Assembly (NCBI RefSeq): GCF_000378185.1 | Contig: NZ_KB899388.1 | Location: 43,335-107,334 of the forward strand | Origin: Salinimonas chungwhensis DSM 16280 | Lineage (GTDB): Bacteria > Pseudomonadota > Gammaproteobacteria > Enterobacterales > Alteromonadaceae | Reading direction: 5' to 3' | Length of the DNA stretch: 64,000 nt | In this document: positions 8,067 to 18,451 of the stretch, piece after piece | How positions within the stretch are numbered: the stretch's first letter is position 1 | Layout of the letters: every line of letters begins with the position of its first letter | Notes under the pieces: model-generated | The model's input: the letters and a program-made list of their open reading frames with translations, nothing else | The model's database searches: none | Told to the model about the DNA's origin: nothing | Translations under genes and position numbers: made by a program

Positions 8067-9023
8067 ATGGATTTCAGTTCGTTAGACCTAAACGCTTTGC
8101 GAGTGTTCGAGCGGGTCGCTGCTACTGGCAGTTTCACCGCAGCCGCGCGTCACTTTCACCGGGCGGTATCTTCTGTTTCACGCCAGATTGCAGGCCTGGA
8201 AGAATCAATTGGTCAGCCATTACTGTATCGCCACACCCGCGCAGTCGCCCTGACCGAGGCGGGATGGCGATACTATGAAGAAGTACGCGAAATCCTGGAG
8301 CGACTTGACCTGGCCACCGAAGCACTCGCTTATCCAGACCGGGAACCTAGTGGAGTTTTGCGCATCAATGCCCCGGCAGCATTTGGTCAGCGTCAAATCG
8401 TCCCGTTGCTACACGAATTCCAGAATCGTTACCCGGGAATCAGTGCAGAATTGCTGCTAAGCGACCAGATCATCGACCCAATGCGTGAAGGTCACGACAT
8501 TACCTTTCGCGTCGGTGATCTGGCCGATTCATCGCTTATCGGGCGGCGCCTTGCGCCGATGAATTATGTGGTTGCCGCAGCACCGCACTATCTGTCTGAC
8601 CATAGTGAGCCTGTTACGCCAGATGATTTAGATAATCATAATTGCTTACTCTATCAGGGTGAAATGGGCCGGCAGCGCTGGTACTTTCAAGCGCCAGCGG
8701 ATAATGAATCGACGCCATTCGAGGTTACCGGCAATCTGTATAGCAACGACCCAGAGAGCCTGGTCAGAGCCGCGTTACTTGGCCAGGGATTAGTACTGTT
8801 CCCAACCTGGCTAATTGCCGGAGAATTGGCGGCCGGCACGTTGGTGCCAGTGCTGGAAGACTGGCGGGCCGAGGTCGTAGATGGCCACCGCGATCTTTAC
8901 GTGCTTACGCCGCAGCGCCGGCTTGGCGTACGCAAAGTGAGTACATTTATACAATACCTGTTTGACGCACTGTCACCGCACCCTCCCTGGGATTGCTGGC
9001 GAAAGAGAAAAAGAACCGGCTAA
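8067..9023 (+). CDS. LysR-family transcriptional regulator
   Basis: A 318-residue LysR-type regulator. Residues 4-63 are the winged helix-turn-helix (ALRVFERVAATGSFTAAARH, then SSVSRQIAGLE), followed by an LPxR-type effector-binding domain. The HTH and the LRINAPAAFGQ segment resemble the group of LysR proteins that often control neighbouring oxidoreductases. It is divergent from the PRISE reductase, so it probably regulates that gene, with an electrophile or enone as possible inducer (inference). The C-terminus is Arg/Lys-rich and slightly longer than usual. Confidence 0.93.
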   Translation: MDFSSLDLNALRVFERVAATGSFTAAARHFHRAVSSVSRQIAGLEESIGQPLLYRHTRAVALTEAGWRYYEEVREILERLDLATEALAYPDREPSGVLRINAPAAFGQRQIVPLLHEFQNRYPGISAELLLSDQIIDPMREGHDITFRVGDLADSSLIGRRLAPMNYVVAAAPHYLSDHSEPVTPDDLDNHNCLLYQGEMGRQRWYFQAPADNESTPFEVTGNLYSNDPESLVRAALLGQGLVLFPTWLIAGELAAGTLVPVLEDWRAEVVDGHRDLYVLTPQRRLGVRKVSTFIQYLFDALSPHPPWDCWRKRKRTG

Positions 9024-9378
9024 CATCACTGACAATCAATGCAAATTGTGCATAAATAACTATGCGGCGATGGCTGCTTTAACCATAGGTAGTCTCTGTA
9101 CTTAACATACTATGCTCCGGGCTGATATACGACTTAACGCAGAGGTGGCGTTTTAGATTAGTCATCAATTTACCATTACCGTCATACGAACCGCTTTTTA
9201 GCAATGTATGTACCGAAGGGCTAAAAAATGACAATAACGAACACTGAATAATCAGCTTTCTGCTTTTTTACACCTCGTGCGTAAAGCGACTTCGAAAATT
9301 ATAGGCTGATATGTTACGAAGTAGTCGGATAACCTGTTCGGCAAATTAAAAATAAGACGGCTGTGAATACAAATAAAA
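9024..9378. other. Gene-free interval between LysR gene and ssb terminator
   Basis: About 355 AT-rich bases with no reading frame that has a credible start or product. I see no clear repeat or operator apart from the ssb terminator at its right end. Confidence 0.6.
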
Positions 9379-9401
9379 AAAGCCGCATCGAATGCGGCTT
9401 T
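9379..9401 (-). terminator. Rho-independent terminator of ssb
   Basis: AAAGCCGCAT and ATGCGGCTTT pair around a 3-base loop. The A run at 9371-9381 becomes a T run on the minus strand, 25 bases after the ssb stop. Confidence 0.9.
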
Positions 9402-9425
9402 ACAAACTATACTCTTTAGTAACCG

Positions 9426-9986
9426 TCAGAACGGTATATCGTCGTCAAAATCGAAGTCAGGCTCGGCCATAGGTGGTTTACTATTCTGCCCACCCTGATT
9501 GTTTTGACCAGAGGGGTTGCCTCCCTGATTAGGCGCATTGCTGTAACCCTGATTCTGATTTTGCTGTTGACCAGGCTGCTGTTGGTAACCGCCCTGGTTA
9601 CCCTGATTGCTCTGCTGGCGCTGATAACCGCCTTGGTTGCCGCCTTCACTGCGACCTCCAAGCATTTGCATCTGATCAACAATAATTTCTGTGGTGTAGC
9701 GATCCTGTCCCTGCTGGTCCTGCCATTTACGGGTTTGTAATTTACCCTCAACGTAAATCTGCGACCCTTTCTTCAGGTATTCACCGGCTACTTCTGCAAG
9801 CCTGCGATACATCGTCAACCGATGCCACTCAGTGCGTTCCTGCAACTGACCCTGCTGATCTTTCCAGCTCTCACTGGTTGCCAGACTCAGATTAGCTACG
9901 GCATTGCCATTAGGCATGTATCTAACTTCAGGATCATTGCCAAGGTTTCCTACCAGGATTACCTTGTTCACGCCTCTACTTGCCAT
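9426..9986 (-). CDS. ssb: Single-stranded DNA-binding protein
   Basis: A 186-residue SSB. Residues 1-110 form the OB fold ([19 protein letters not shown], then [20 protein letters not shown]). Next comes a Gln/Gly/Asn-rich linker of repeated NQGGYQ-like units. The C-terminus is DFDDDIPF, the acidic tip that recruits repair and replication proteins. An AGGAG site precedes the ATG. In enteric bacteria ssb sits next to uvrA; here they are about 5.5 kb apart. No LexA box is seen upstream. Confidence 0.98.
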   Translation of the reverse strand: MASRGVNKVILVGNLGNDPEVRYMPNGNAVANLSLATSESWKDQQGQLQERTEWHRLTMYRRLAEVAGEYLKKGSQIYVEGKLQTRKWQDQQGQDRYTTEIIVDQMQMLGGRSEGGNQGGYQRQQSNQGNQGGYQQQPGQQQNQNQGYSNAPNQGGNPSGQNNQGGQNSKPPMAEPDFDFDDDIPF

Positions 9987-10312
9987 CGATATCTCCTGTT
10001 TATCTGTTTACTGTCAAGCCTTTAAGCCTGTGCAGATAGGGTAATAAGATTTGATCCGCGGTTCACGCTGAATCAGAGTGCTTCATTATAACGAAAAACA
10101 AAGGCACTGCGTAAAAATTCTCACTCAAACGGGGTTAGACCTTTGATTTAGCAATAATAAAGTTTGGTGAAGCCGTTGTAAGCTGTATTTTTGAACAGAA
10201 TTTTCTTTAGTGCCATTTACATTTACCATTAACCGGATAAACATGAACCTGTTTGAGTTTTTCTGCTCGGCGGGTACACTCCATTACAAGATGAGTAAAA
10301 AGATGAGTTCCC
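9987..10312. promoter_or_regulatory. Divergent promoter region of ssb and the RDD gene
   Basis: About 325 bases between divergent genes, presumed to hold both promoters. I searched by eye for CTGT-8N-ACAG and found none. No other feature is clear. Confidence 0.5.
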
Positions 10313-10915
10313 GTGCAAGCACCTGATTACGAAACGTATACATTGGCAGAACTTCACCAGGCTTACGAAACACTGGATAAAGACGAGCAGCCTGAACGGG
10401 CGGCGTTGTTAGCCCAGTATATTCGACGTCGGGAAGAAGAAGAAATAGACAATATCAATGGCATTGAGCACCTTAAACTTGCGCGGCGAAGAGAACGCTT
10501 TGCAGCATTTCTTATTGACCTGCTAATTAGCCTTGTGGCTTCCATTCCTTTATGGATTTACTTTGGGGTCGAGCGTCTACAGCAAGCAGATTTGGCGCTT
10601 ATCATCACAGCGGCAATTTATAGCTTTGTAATGTTTATTGTCATCCACGGTTACTTTATTGCCACTGCGGGCCAAACCGTGGGTAAGCATTTTCTGGGCA
10701 TCCGCGTAGAGGACTTGAGCGGCGTTCAGGCAACATTTTCACGCTACGTTTTTCTGCGCTATTTACCTATGGCGGTGGCATATTCAATCCCGCTTATAGG
10801 ACCGCTAATTTCGCTAATCGACCCCTTATTTATTTTTGGTAAATCCCGCCGCTGTCTGCATGATTACGTGGCTAAAACACAGGTTGGTTACGCGCCACAG
10901 GATTATGATGACTGA
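10313..10915 (+). CDS. RDD-family membrane protein
   Basis: A 200-residue protein. The first ~60 residues are soluble, charged and rich in Glu/Arg. Three or four membrane segments with RDD features follow: RRRERFAAFLIDLLI at the start of the domain, GQTVGKHFLGIRVED in the middle, and RRCLHDYVAKTQV at the end. RDD proteins are poorly understood; some act in cation or compatible-solute handling. Translation starts at GTG, because an in-frame stop lies seven bases upstream. The ribosome site is weak. The M28 peptidase gene follows after about 100 bases. Confidence 0.85.
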   Translation: MQAPDYETYTLAELHQAYETLDKDEQPERAALLAQYIRRREEEEIDNINGIEHLKLARRRERFAAFLIDLLISLVASIPLWIYFGVERLQQADLALIITAAIYSFVMFIVIHGYFIATAGQTVGKHFLGIRVEDLSGVQATFSRYVFLRYLPMAVAYSIPLIGPLISLIDPLFIFGKSRRCLHDYVAKTQVGYAPQDYDD

Positions 10916-11019
10916 ACACGGGAATTGATCGCTTAATCTGCCGGCCTTGTCGCGTGCTGCTGGTCTTCAGCCTCTGTGTGCCTGAAGATACTGGTTCTCT
11001 TTCATAAACAGGATAATTA

Positions 11020-12423
11020 ATGCTAAAGCCGTTTTTATTCCAAAGCGCACTGGCCGGATTACTGGTGCTGACCACCGCCACCGCCTGGGCCAATGACCTC
11101 ACCCCACAAACCAGGGAACAGCTCAAAGCCATTAAGGCGCACGCGCTTAATGATGATTTGTCCTATCAGATTATTGAGTCACTCACCACAGAGGTTGGCC
11201 CGCGAATGGTAGGTACCCCCGGTGAAAAAGCCTCAGTGAAATGGGCCATGCAGAAAATGAAATCGCTGGGTTTCGATAAGGTCTGGAAAGAAGAAAGTGA
11301 AGCTACGTTGTGGCAGCGCGGAGAGCTTAAAGCCAGTATCACACAACCCTATAAACAAAAAATAAAAGCCCTGGCACTGGGCAACAGCGTTGGTACCAAT
11401 GGAAAAGCGGTCACTGCCGAAGTGATTGAATTTGAAAACCTTGATGCGCTAAAGGCCGCCAGCGCAGGTGATATTAAAGGCAAAATAGCCTTTGTCAGTT
11501 ATAAGATGGCGCGCCATCGTGACGGTCATGGTTATGGCCAGGCGGTTGGCGCTCGGGTGGTGGGGGCCTCTGAGGCAGCCCGCAAAGGCGCTGTGGCATT
11601 TGTCATGCGCTCAGTAGGCACGGACACAAATCGTTTTGCTCATACTGGCGTGCAGATTTACCAGGACGGTGTTGATAAGATCCCGGCCATCGCTATCTCC
11701 AACCCGGATGCAGACTTACTGGCGTCAATGCTGACGCGGAATAAGCCCGTCACCTTTTCATTAACCCTGTCAGATACCGGTACGCAAAACCAGACAACCA
11801 CCATTGCCAATGTCATCGGCGAAGTCACCGGCTCGAAATATCCAGACCAGGTAGTGACCCTTGGTGCACATCTGGATAGCTGGGATGTAGGAACTGGTGC
11901 GGTAGATGATGGTATCGGTGTCGGAATTACCCTGGCCGCAGGCCATTATCTAAGCGAGCTCGAAACACGCCCTGAGCGCACCTTGCGGGTAATCCTTTTT
12001 GCCGCCGAAGAGATTGGGTTGCATGGTGCCAAAGACTATGTGGCTAAACACCAGGATGAAATGGACAAGCATGTCATCGGCGCAGAGTGGGACTTCGGCA
12101 ACGGTAAAATCTACGAGCTGGAGCCCGGCGTAGGTCAACAATCACTGGCCGATATAAAAGCGTTCGCCAAAATGCTGGTCCCTATGGGCGTCACTTTAGC
12201 CAACAGCAACGATGCAACGGGCCAGTCCGATATGAGTGAGCTGGGTAAAGCGGGACAACCAGCAGTAAACTTTAATCCCGATGGCAGTGATTACTTTGAC
12301 TTTCATCATACCGAGAACGATACACTGGATAAGGTCGATCGTGAGGCATTAAAAGTAAACACTGCGATTTACAGCATGTTCGCGTTATTTGCCACTGACA
12401 GTACCACAGACTTCCGTCAGTAA
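11020..12423 (+). CDS. Secreted M28-family zinc aminopeptidase
   Basis: A 467-residue peptidase with a signal peptide (cleaved near ATAWA-ND, residue 24). A protease-associated (PA) domain occupies the middle part. The M28 metal centre follows: GAHLDSWDVG (His, Asp), AVDDGIG (bridging Asp), FAAEEIGLHG (catalytic and metal Glu), and a late HHTENDT. Such enzymes remove N-terminal residues from peptides in the periplasm or outside. It ends 2 bases before the convergent alpha/beta-hydrolase gene. Confidence 0.95.
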   Translation: MLKPFLFQSALAGLLVLTTATAWANDLTPQTREQLKAIKAHALNDDLSYQIIESLTTEVGPRMVGTPGEKASVKWAMQKMKSLGFDKVWKEESEATLWQRGELKASITQPYKQKIKALALGNSVGTNGKAVTAEVIEFENLDALKAASAGDIKGKIAFVSYKMARHRDGHGYGQAVGARVVGASEAARKGAVAFVMRSVGTDTNRFAHTGVQIYQDGVDKIPAIAISNPDADLLASMLTRNKPVTFSLTLSDTGTQNQTTTIANVIGEVTGSKYPDQVVTLGAHLDSWDVGTGAVDDGIGVGITLAAGHYLSELETRPERTLRVILFAAEEIGLHGAKDYVAKHQDEMDKHVIGAEWDFGNGKIYELEPGVGQQSLADIKAFAKMLVPMGVTLANSNDATGQSDMSELGKAGQPAVNFNPDGSDYFDFHHTENDTLDKVDREALKVNTAIYSMFALFATDSTTDFRQ

Positions 12424-12425
12424 GA

Positions 12426-13295
12426 CTAATAGCCGGGAAACTTGTCGAAGGATTCGATGAATTCCCGGTATTTGGGCGCCACCCGTCGATGCTCCATGGT
12501 TTCACCGTGTCCCGCCCCCGGCACAATAATAATTTCTTTATTTAAACTGGTGGAAGTATCATACAGCTCGCGACCGAATTTGACTGGTGTGAGCTGGTCG
12601 TCGCGGCCTGTGAGGATCAATAAAGGGCCGTGGTAATTGCGAATATAGTCAGCATTATCTACCAACGCCAAATCCGCAGAGACTTCCAGGTAGGTGAAGT
12701 ATTTTGTCCACGACGGCACCATGTTCTGTGCCACATCCGTTATTCGGTTAATAGGACCATCCAGCACCAGACCGTCGACATCTCGGACTGACGCAACATA
12801 GCTGGCAACAATGCTGCCCATTGAAATACCATGAACAACCGTAGGCAGCTTATCCGGAAAAACGCTTCTGCCGTAGTCATAAACCTGCAACGCATCTGCT
12901 TTTAGGTTGGCCATACGCATACTGGCTGCTTTCTGACTGGCACCTACCCCCTGGTAATCTACCCATAAAATATTGGCCGGAATTTGTCCGAAGCGATGCA
13001 TCAACCCCGACGAGTTAGAAATACTCATGCCGTTACCGGCAAAAAATACGATATTTACCACCGGATTGGGATATGACACCGCCACGCCTTTAAGCGTCAG
13101 CCCCTGGGCATTTGTAAGCTCTACCGTGGTTATAGAGACTTCTGCTTCATCTTCATTTACCCGCTGATGCAATTGCGTGGTATCCAGCGGCAACACCGAA
13201 GGATCCTGGTGGACAAAGGAACCTGAGCTGACATCAATAGCGCACCCACTCAACACGACTGAAAAGCAAAGCGCCCAGAATCGAAAAGACAACAT
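12426..13295 (-). CDS. Alpha/beta-hydrolase lipoprotein
   Basis: A 289-residue protein. I chose the ATG giving MLSFRFWALCFSVVLSGC, because it yields a clean signal peptide and lipobox (LSGC). A GTG ten codons upstream is the alternative. The catalytic triad of an alpha/beta hydrolase is visible: nucleophile Ser in VHGISMGS, Asp in TGRDDQLTP, and His in PGAGHGETM. It resembles the BEM46/YfhR group of membrane-anchored serine hydrolases, whose substrates are unknown. It is followed downstream by the convergent M28 peptidase. Confidence 0.88.
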   Translation of the reverse strand: MLSFRFWALCFSVVLSGCAIDVSSGSFVHQDPSVLPLDTTQLHQRVNEDEAEVSITTVELTNAQGLTLKGVAVSYPNPVVNIVFFAGNGMSISNSSGLMHRFGQIPANILWVDYQGVGASQKAASMRMANLKADALQVYDYGRSVFPDKLPTVVHGISMGSIVASYVASVRDVDGLVLDGPINRITDVAQNMVPSWTKYFTYLEVSADLALVDNADYIRNYHGPLLILTGRDDQLTPVKFGRELYDTSTSLNKEIIIVPGAGHGETMEHRRVAPKYREFIESFDKFPGY

Positions 13296-13336
13296 GTTTT
13301 TACCCTGACTAAAGCTAGTAATCACTACTGCATTTT

Positions 13337-13948
13337 TTAATTATTACGCGGGGCCGCCTTGACGGGCTGCTGAATTATCCCGGCGTCGACTAAAAAGCAA
13401 TCCATACCTGCACGGTGTGCAGCTTCAAGCCCTATCTGGGTGTCTTCAAAAACAACACAATCCTGAGCAGAGACACCCATTTGTCTGGCAGCAGTGAGAA
13501 AAGTTTCCGGATGGGGTTTGCCACGTTTGACATCACTGGCCGTCACCAGCGCATCAATTCTGTTTATCAGCTCATGATGAACAAGCAAAGTTTCGGCATC
13601 CTCTCTTTGCGCACCAGTGCCCACACTAATGGGCATGCTGCCATGATAATGATTAAACACCGCCAGTGTTTCACTGATGAGTGTGGGCCGGTGGTCCAGC
13701 TTTTTCCAGACCGACTCTTTATAACTGCTGACGTCGCTGACTGAATGCTGTTGATTATATGTATCGTTCAGTATTTCCACCGTCTGGGCGGTGGGAACCC
13801 CGCCCAAAGAATGCATAAACGCCTTATCAAAGGTGTAGCCAAAAGCATGACAGGTTTTTTCCCACGCCAGTAAATGAGCGCCCATTGAGTCCATCAGCGT
13901 GCCGTCCATATCAAAAATGATACCCCGGTAAGCACTAAGATCCACCAT
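13337..13948 (-). CDS. HAD-superfamily phosphatase, YqaB/beta-phosphoglucomutase-like
   Basis: A 203-residue HAD subfamily IA enzyme. Motif I is FDMDGTLMDS, motif II lies in ISVGTGAQ, motif III is the lysine in VKRGKPHPETF, and motif IV is VFEDTQIGLEAA. This set matches the YqaB/beta-phosphoglucomutase-like phosphatases that act on sugar phosphates such as fructose-1-phosphate. The ATG has an AGGA site. It lies 41 bases upstream of the hydrolase lipoprotein gene on the same strand, so the two may be co-transcribed. Substrate is inference. Confidence 0.9.
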   Translation of the reverse strand: MVDLSAYRGIIFDMDGTLMDSMGAHLLAWEKTCHAFGYTFDKAFMHSLGGVPTAQTVEILNDTYNQQHSVSDVSSYKESVWKKLDHRPTLISETLAVFNHYHGSMPISVGTGAQREDAETLLVHHELINRIDALVTASDVKRGKPHPETFLTAARQMGVSAQDCVVFEDTQIGLEAAHRAGMDCFLVDAGIIQQPVKAAPRNN

Positions 13949-14029
13949 AAAAATCCTGTCGATGTTGAAGGTTGTTAGGATATCTCCGTGGCCTACGTTG
14001 CTGTCTGGTCTGAATCCAGAATGTCAGCG

Positions 14030-15379
14030 TTAACGTGCGGAGAAGCGAGTCAGAATACGATTGATAGCATCCTGATCAAACTGCTGGGTAACTTTCAGAT
14101 AGACCATACCCTCATTGACAGATATGGTGGTTTCCTGCACACCGGTTACCTCATTTAATGCCTGTCCCAGCTCAGAAGACGCCTGTGCAGAGCCCTGCCA
14201 TTTAAACGTGACACGTTTGACTCGGTTCACTTCGTTGAGTCCGCGCAATACAAGTAGCCAGCAGGAGGCCGCTACAGCACCGACAAAATAAGCTGTTTCT
14301 GGTGTCCAGTGATCAGCCACCACACCCGCCAGCACGCCGCCGATGAAGGCGCCAAAAAACTGGAAGCTGGCATAAATTCCCATGGCCGTGCCTTTTTCGC
14401 CGGCAGGCGCAATACTCGACACCAGGGCCGGAAAACTTGCCTCGAGATAATTGAAGCCGGTAAAGAAAAGAATCACCGCACCGACCACAACCCAGCGGGC
14501 ATGGTCCTGGGCGCCTAACATGGCGAAAGCGACCGTCATCATCAACGCTGCGGCCATCACCACTTTGCGTGGGGTCTGCCCCTTGCCAATAGCCATCAGA
14601 ATAATCAGACCGATGATAGATGCTACCAGTACCGGTAGATACAGCATCCAGTGACTTTCCAGGGTCATATCAAAATGCACCAGCGTTACCGGCAACTGTA
14701 CGAACAACAGGGTAATCATCATATGCAACAGCATCACACTGAGATTAAGACGCCACAGTTGTGAAGAGACCAGTAATCGGCGCAATTGATTACGCTGTGG
14801 CAGAACATCCCCACTGCCTTGCATACCAACCGTGGGTACTGCCCACTGGATAAGGGGCATACAACATATCGCCAACACGCCGGTCAGCGCAAAAATACCA
14901 CTTAAGCCCCAGCTATTGGCGATGAGCGGCCCGGCCAGTACCGCCAGATAAAATGAAAAGCCAATAGCAATACCAATAACTGCCATTACCTTAGCCCGTT
15001 GCGTCTCACGGCTAACATCGGTGGCCAGCGCCATGATAGCCCCGGCAATCGCCCCGGCGCCCTGCAGGATTCGCCCGGCAATCATCCACGCCAGCGTGTC
15101 TGCTGTAGCAGCAATAAAACTACCGGCTGCAAAGACGGTTAAGCCAAATAAAATAACCGGTTTGCGCCCCCACCGGTCCGACAACATGCCCATAGGTATT
15201 TGTAACGCAGCCTGTGTCAGGCCATAGCCACCAACGGCCAGACCTACAAGGACAGGGGAGTAGTCAGGATAATCCATAGCCGCCACGGCGAGTACCGGCA
15301 TCACCATAAATAATCCCATCATGCGCAGAACGTAAACCAGTGCCAGGGACACTGCTGCGCGGACCTCTAACGCGTTCAA
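14030..15379 (-). CDS. MFS drug-type transporter with C-terminal ferredoxin-like domain (YajR-like)
   Basis: A 449-residue MFS protein with twelve membrane segments and the DHA1 motif GMLSDRWGRKP after the second helix. The last ~65 residues form a soluble domain with a VQETTISVNEGMVYLKV pattern, which matches the C-terminal YAM domain of E. coli YajR. Translation appears to start at TTG with an AAGG site placed unusually close; a GTG nine codons later is an alternative. It is divergent from uvrA. A YajR-type gene between ssb and uvrA seems to be a common arrangement in relatives (from memory). Confidence 0.9.
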   Translation of the reverse strand: MNALEVRAAVSLALVYVLRMMGLFMVMPVLAVAAMDYPDYSPVLVGLAVGGYGLTQAALQIPMGMLSDRWGRKPVILFGLTVFAAGSFIAATADTLAWMIAGRILQGAGAIAGAIMALATDVSRETQRAKVMAVIGIAIGFSFYLAVLAGPLIANSWGLSGIFALTGVLAICCMPLIQWAVPTVGMQGSGDVLPQRNQLRRLLVSSQLWRLNLSVMLLHMMITLLFVQLPVTLVHFDMTLESHWMLYLPVLVASIIGLIILMAIGKGQTPRKVVMAAALMMTVAFAMLGAQDHARWVVVGAVILFFTGFNYLEASFPALVSSIAPAGEKGTAMGIYASFQFFGAFIGGVLAGVVADHWTPETAYFVGAVAASCWLLVLRGLNEVNRVKRVTFKWQGSAQASSELGQALNEVTGVQETTISVNEGMVYLKVTQQFDQDAINRILTRFSAR

Positions 15380-15550
15380 AACCTTACATTATCCTGTCAT
15401 CGAAATTCGTCGCGCAGTGTACCACAAAAAGCTTTTTCGCCCATGACACGTTTTTCATTAACTGATCTGCCTTATTAAGCAGGCGTAACTAAATAGTATT
15501 TTCAACAGCCAGTGTGGCATACTGGAATTTTGGCAAACGTATGGGTTTCA

Positions 15551-18385
15551 ATGGATAAAATCGAAATACAGGGTGCCCGCACCCACAATCTGAAAAATAT
15601 CGATTTGGCAATTCCAAGAGATAAGCTGGTCGTTATCACAGGCTTATCAGGCTCTGGCAAATCGTCGCTGGCGTTTGATACGCTGTATGCAGAAGGCCAG
15701 CGGCGTTATGTCGAATCTCTGTCTGCTTACGCGCGCCAGTTTCTGTCGATGATGGAAAAACCGGACGTTGACCACATCGAGGGGTTATCGCCAGCTATCT
15801 CCATTGAGCAAAAATCGACATCCCATAATCCTCGTTCCACAGTTGGGACGATTACCGAAATATACGATTACCTTCGCCTTTTGTTTGCCAGAGTGGGCAC
15901 TCCGCGTTGTCCTACGCATGATGAACCGCTTGATGCCCAAACTATCAGTCAGATGGTCGATAAGGTCCTGGAGATGCCGGAAGGCAGTAAGCTGATGTTG
16001 TTAGCCCCGGTGGTCTCTGACCGCAAAGGTGAACATGTTAAGCTCCTGCAAAATCTGGCTGCTCAGGGTTATATCCGGGCACGGATCGATGGTGAGGTTT
16101 GTGATTTGTCAGATCCTCCGGAATTGGATTTGCATAAAAAGCACACCATAGAAGTGGTGGTGGATCGCTTTAAAGTCCGGGACGACCTGCAGCTACGTTT
16201 ATCCGAGTCGTTTGAGACAGCGCTGGAGCTTTCTGGTGGCAATGCGCGTGTTGTTGACATGGATACCCCGGACGCTGAACCTACTGTTTTTTCGGCTAAC
16301 TTTGCCTGTCCTCACTGTGGTTATAGTCTTAGTGAGCTGGAACCCCGGTTGTTTTCGTTTAACAATCCCGCCGGCGCCTGCCCTACCTGCGACGGTCTGG
16401 GAACGCGGCAATTTTTCGATCCATCCCGTATTATTATCAATGACGAGCTGAGTTTATCTGGTGGTGTGATTCGTGGCTGGGACAAACGCAGCTATTATTA
16501 TTTTCAGATGCTGCAGGCGGTTGCTGACCATTACGGCTTTGATCTGACCAAACCCTTTGCGCAACTAACGCAGGAAGAGCGCGATATCGTCTTGTACGGC
16601 TCTAAGGGTAAATCGCTGAAGTTTAAATATATCAATGATCGCGGCGATATCATGGAGCGCAAACATCCCTTTGAAGGCATCATTCCCAACATGGAACGCC
16701 GCTACCGCGAGACAGAATCTAACGCAGTGAGAGAGGAGCTTGCCAAATACCTTAGTCAGCAGCCATGTACCAGCTGCGGCGGCTCCAGGCTCCGTGAGGA
16801 AGCGCGTAATGTATTTATCCAGCGGACCAATTTGCCGGACATTGCTGAAATGTCCATCGCTAATGCTTTCGACTTTTTCGAAACACTTGATTTAACCGGG
16901 CAAAAAGCGCAGATAGCCGATAAAATCTTAAAAGAAATTCAGGACAGACTGGGCTTTTTGGTAAATGTTGGTCTGAATTATCTGAATCTATCCCGCAGCG
17001 CCGACACATTGTCCGGCGGCGAAGCGCAGCGTATTCGCCTGGCCAGCCAGATTGGTGCCGGCCTGGTAGGTGTAATGTATGTGCTTGATGAGCCCTCTAT
17101 CGGTCTGCATCAGCGGGACAACGAGCGTTTGCTTCGTACCCTCACCCGCTTACGGGATTTGGGCAATACCGTACTGGTGGTGGAGCATGACGAAGACGCT
17201 ATTCGAGAGGCCGATTATGTCATTGATATTGGTCCGGGCGCGGGTGTTCATGGCGGTGAAATCATCGCTGCAGGTTCGGTAGATGATATTATCAATAGTG
17301 AAGACTCACTTACCGGAAAGTACCTGTCTGGCCGAGAGCGAATTGAAATTCCCGCACAGCGCAACAAGCCTGACAAGAAAAAATGGTTACACCTGGAGGG
17401 TGCTACCGGCAATAATCTGCAATCTGTCACGCTGGACGTGCCGGTAGGTTTGATGACATGTGTCACCGGGGTATCCGGCTCAGGTAAATCAACCCTTATC
17501 AACGATACATTTTATCCCATTGCACAGCGTGAACTAAATAATGCCACCGCCAATGAGCCAGCCCCCTATACTATGATGAGCGGACTTGAGCACCTGGACA
17601 AAGTGGTGGACATTGACCAGAGCCCCATCGGCCGAACACCGCGCTCTAATCCTGCCACTTATGCGGGTATTTTTACGCCTATCCGCGAGTTATTTGCCGG
17701 CACTCAGGAATCCCGCTCACGAGGTTATAAACCGGGCCGCTTTTCTTTTAACGTCAAAGGTGGACGTTGCGAGGCTTGTCAGGGCGACGGGATGATTAAA
17801 GTAGAAATGCACTTTTTGCCGGATATCTATGTGTCCTGCGATGTGTGTAAAGGCAAACGCTACAATCGTGAGACTTTGGAAGTCCAGTACAAGGGTAAAA
17901 ACATCAACGAAGTGCTGGATATGACAGTGGAAGAAGCCCGGGAATTTTTCGACCCGATTCCTTCTATTGCCCGAAAACTTCAGACCCTGAAAGATGTGGG
18001 CCTGGCATATATCCGACTTGGTCAGGCTGCCACTACACTTTCCGGCGGTGAGGCCCAGCGTGTCAAACTGGCCCGGGAGTTATCCAAGCGGGATACTGGT
18101 CAAACGCTATATATTCTGGATGAGCCCACCACCGGTTTGCATTTTCATGATATTAAACAGTTGCTGGCAGTATTACATCGGTTGCGGGATCACGGGAATA
18201 CTGTGGTTGTTATCGAGCACAATCTTGATGTGATAAAAACAGCCGACTGGATTGTAGACTTAGGGCCTGAAGGCGGGTCCGGCGGCGGAGAGATTATTGC
18301 GCAAGGAACGCCTGAGGATGTTGCTAACGCAGAAGTTTCCCATACGGGTAAATTTCTCAAGCCAATGCTTGAACGGCAACAGTAG
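15551..18385 (+). CDS. uvrA: UvrABC excinuclease subunit A
   Basis: A 944-residue UvrA, full length. The ATG giving [16 protein letters not shown] matches the known family start; an earlier GTG in frame is less likely. Two ABC ATPase modules are visible: Walker [13 protein letters not shown] near residue 31 and [12 protein letters not shown] near residue 640, each with an LSGGEAQR signature and an LDEP Walker B. Zinc modules show as CPHCGYS, CPTCDG and CEACQGDG. UvrA finds bulky DNA damage and loads UvrB. No canonical LexA box could be found upstream, unlike in E. coli. Confidence 0.99.
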   Translation: MDKIEIQGARTHNLKNIDLAIPRDKLVVITGLSGSGKSSLAFDTLYAEGQRRYVESLSAYARQFLSMMEKPDVDHIEGLSPAISIEQKSTSHNPRSTVGTITEIYDYLRLLFARVGTPRCPTHDEPLDAQTISQMVDKVLEMPEGSKLMLLAPVVSDRKGEHVKLLQNLAAQGYIRARIDGEVCDLSDPPELDLHKKHTIEVVVDRFKVRDDLQLRLSESFETALELSGGNARVVDMDTPDAEPTVFSANFACPHCGYSLSELEPRLFSFNNPAGACPTCDGLGTRQFFDPSRIIINDELSLSGGVIRGWDKRSYYYFQMLQAVADHYGFDLTKPFAQLTQEERDIVLYGSKGKSLKFKYINDRGDIMERKHPFEGIIPNMERRYRETESNAVREELAKYLSQQPCTSCGGSRLREEARNVFIQRTNLPDIAEMSIANAFDFFETLDLTGQKAQIADKILKEIQDRLGFLVNVGLNYLNLSRSADTLSGGEAQRIRLASQIGAGLVGVMYVLDEPSIGLHQRDNERLLRTLTRLRDLGNTVLVVEHDEDAIREADYVIDIGPGAGVHGGEIIAAGSVDDIINSEDSLTGKYLSGRERIEIPAQRNKPDKKKWLHLEGATGNNLQSVTLDVPVGLMTCVTGVSGSGKSTLINDTFYPIAQRELNNATANEPAPYTMMSGLEHLDKVVDIDQSPIGRTPRSNPATYAGIFTPIRELFAGTQESRSRGYKPGRFSFNVKGGRCEACQGDGMIKVEMHFLPDIYVSCDVCKGKRYNRETLEVQYKGKNINEVLDMTVEEAREFFDPIPSIARKLQTLKDVGLAYIRLGQAATTLSGGEAQRVKLARELSKRDTGQTLYILDEPTTGLHFHDIKQLLAVLHRLRDHGNTVVVIEHNLDVIKTADWIVDLGPEGGSGGGEIIAQGTPEDVANAEVSHTGKFLKPMLERQQ

Positions 18386-18394
18386 GTTTGTTTG

Positions 18395-18423
18395 GTGCTT
18401 CCGCCGTGCTAAGGTGGAAGCAC
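18395..18423 (+). terminator. Hairpin after uvrA, probable terminator
   Basis: GTGCTTCCGCC and GGTGGAAGCAC pair over 11 positions with one G-T pair, 10 bases after the uvrA stop. There is no T run, so it could be an inefficient or Rho-assisted terminator. Confidence 0.5.
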
Positions 18424-18451
18424 TACAACAACTTGATTCAACACTAAACTT

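Noticed and set aside
9416..9751. Repeat-rich frame on the strand of ssb and its complement
   Set aside because: Shadow of the SSB Gln/Gly-rich linker, whose repeats keep other frames open.
15380..15550. Possible LexA box upstream of uvrA
   Set aside because: I compared several CTGT-like and ACAG-like starts and none had the 8-base spacing.
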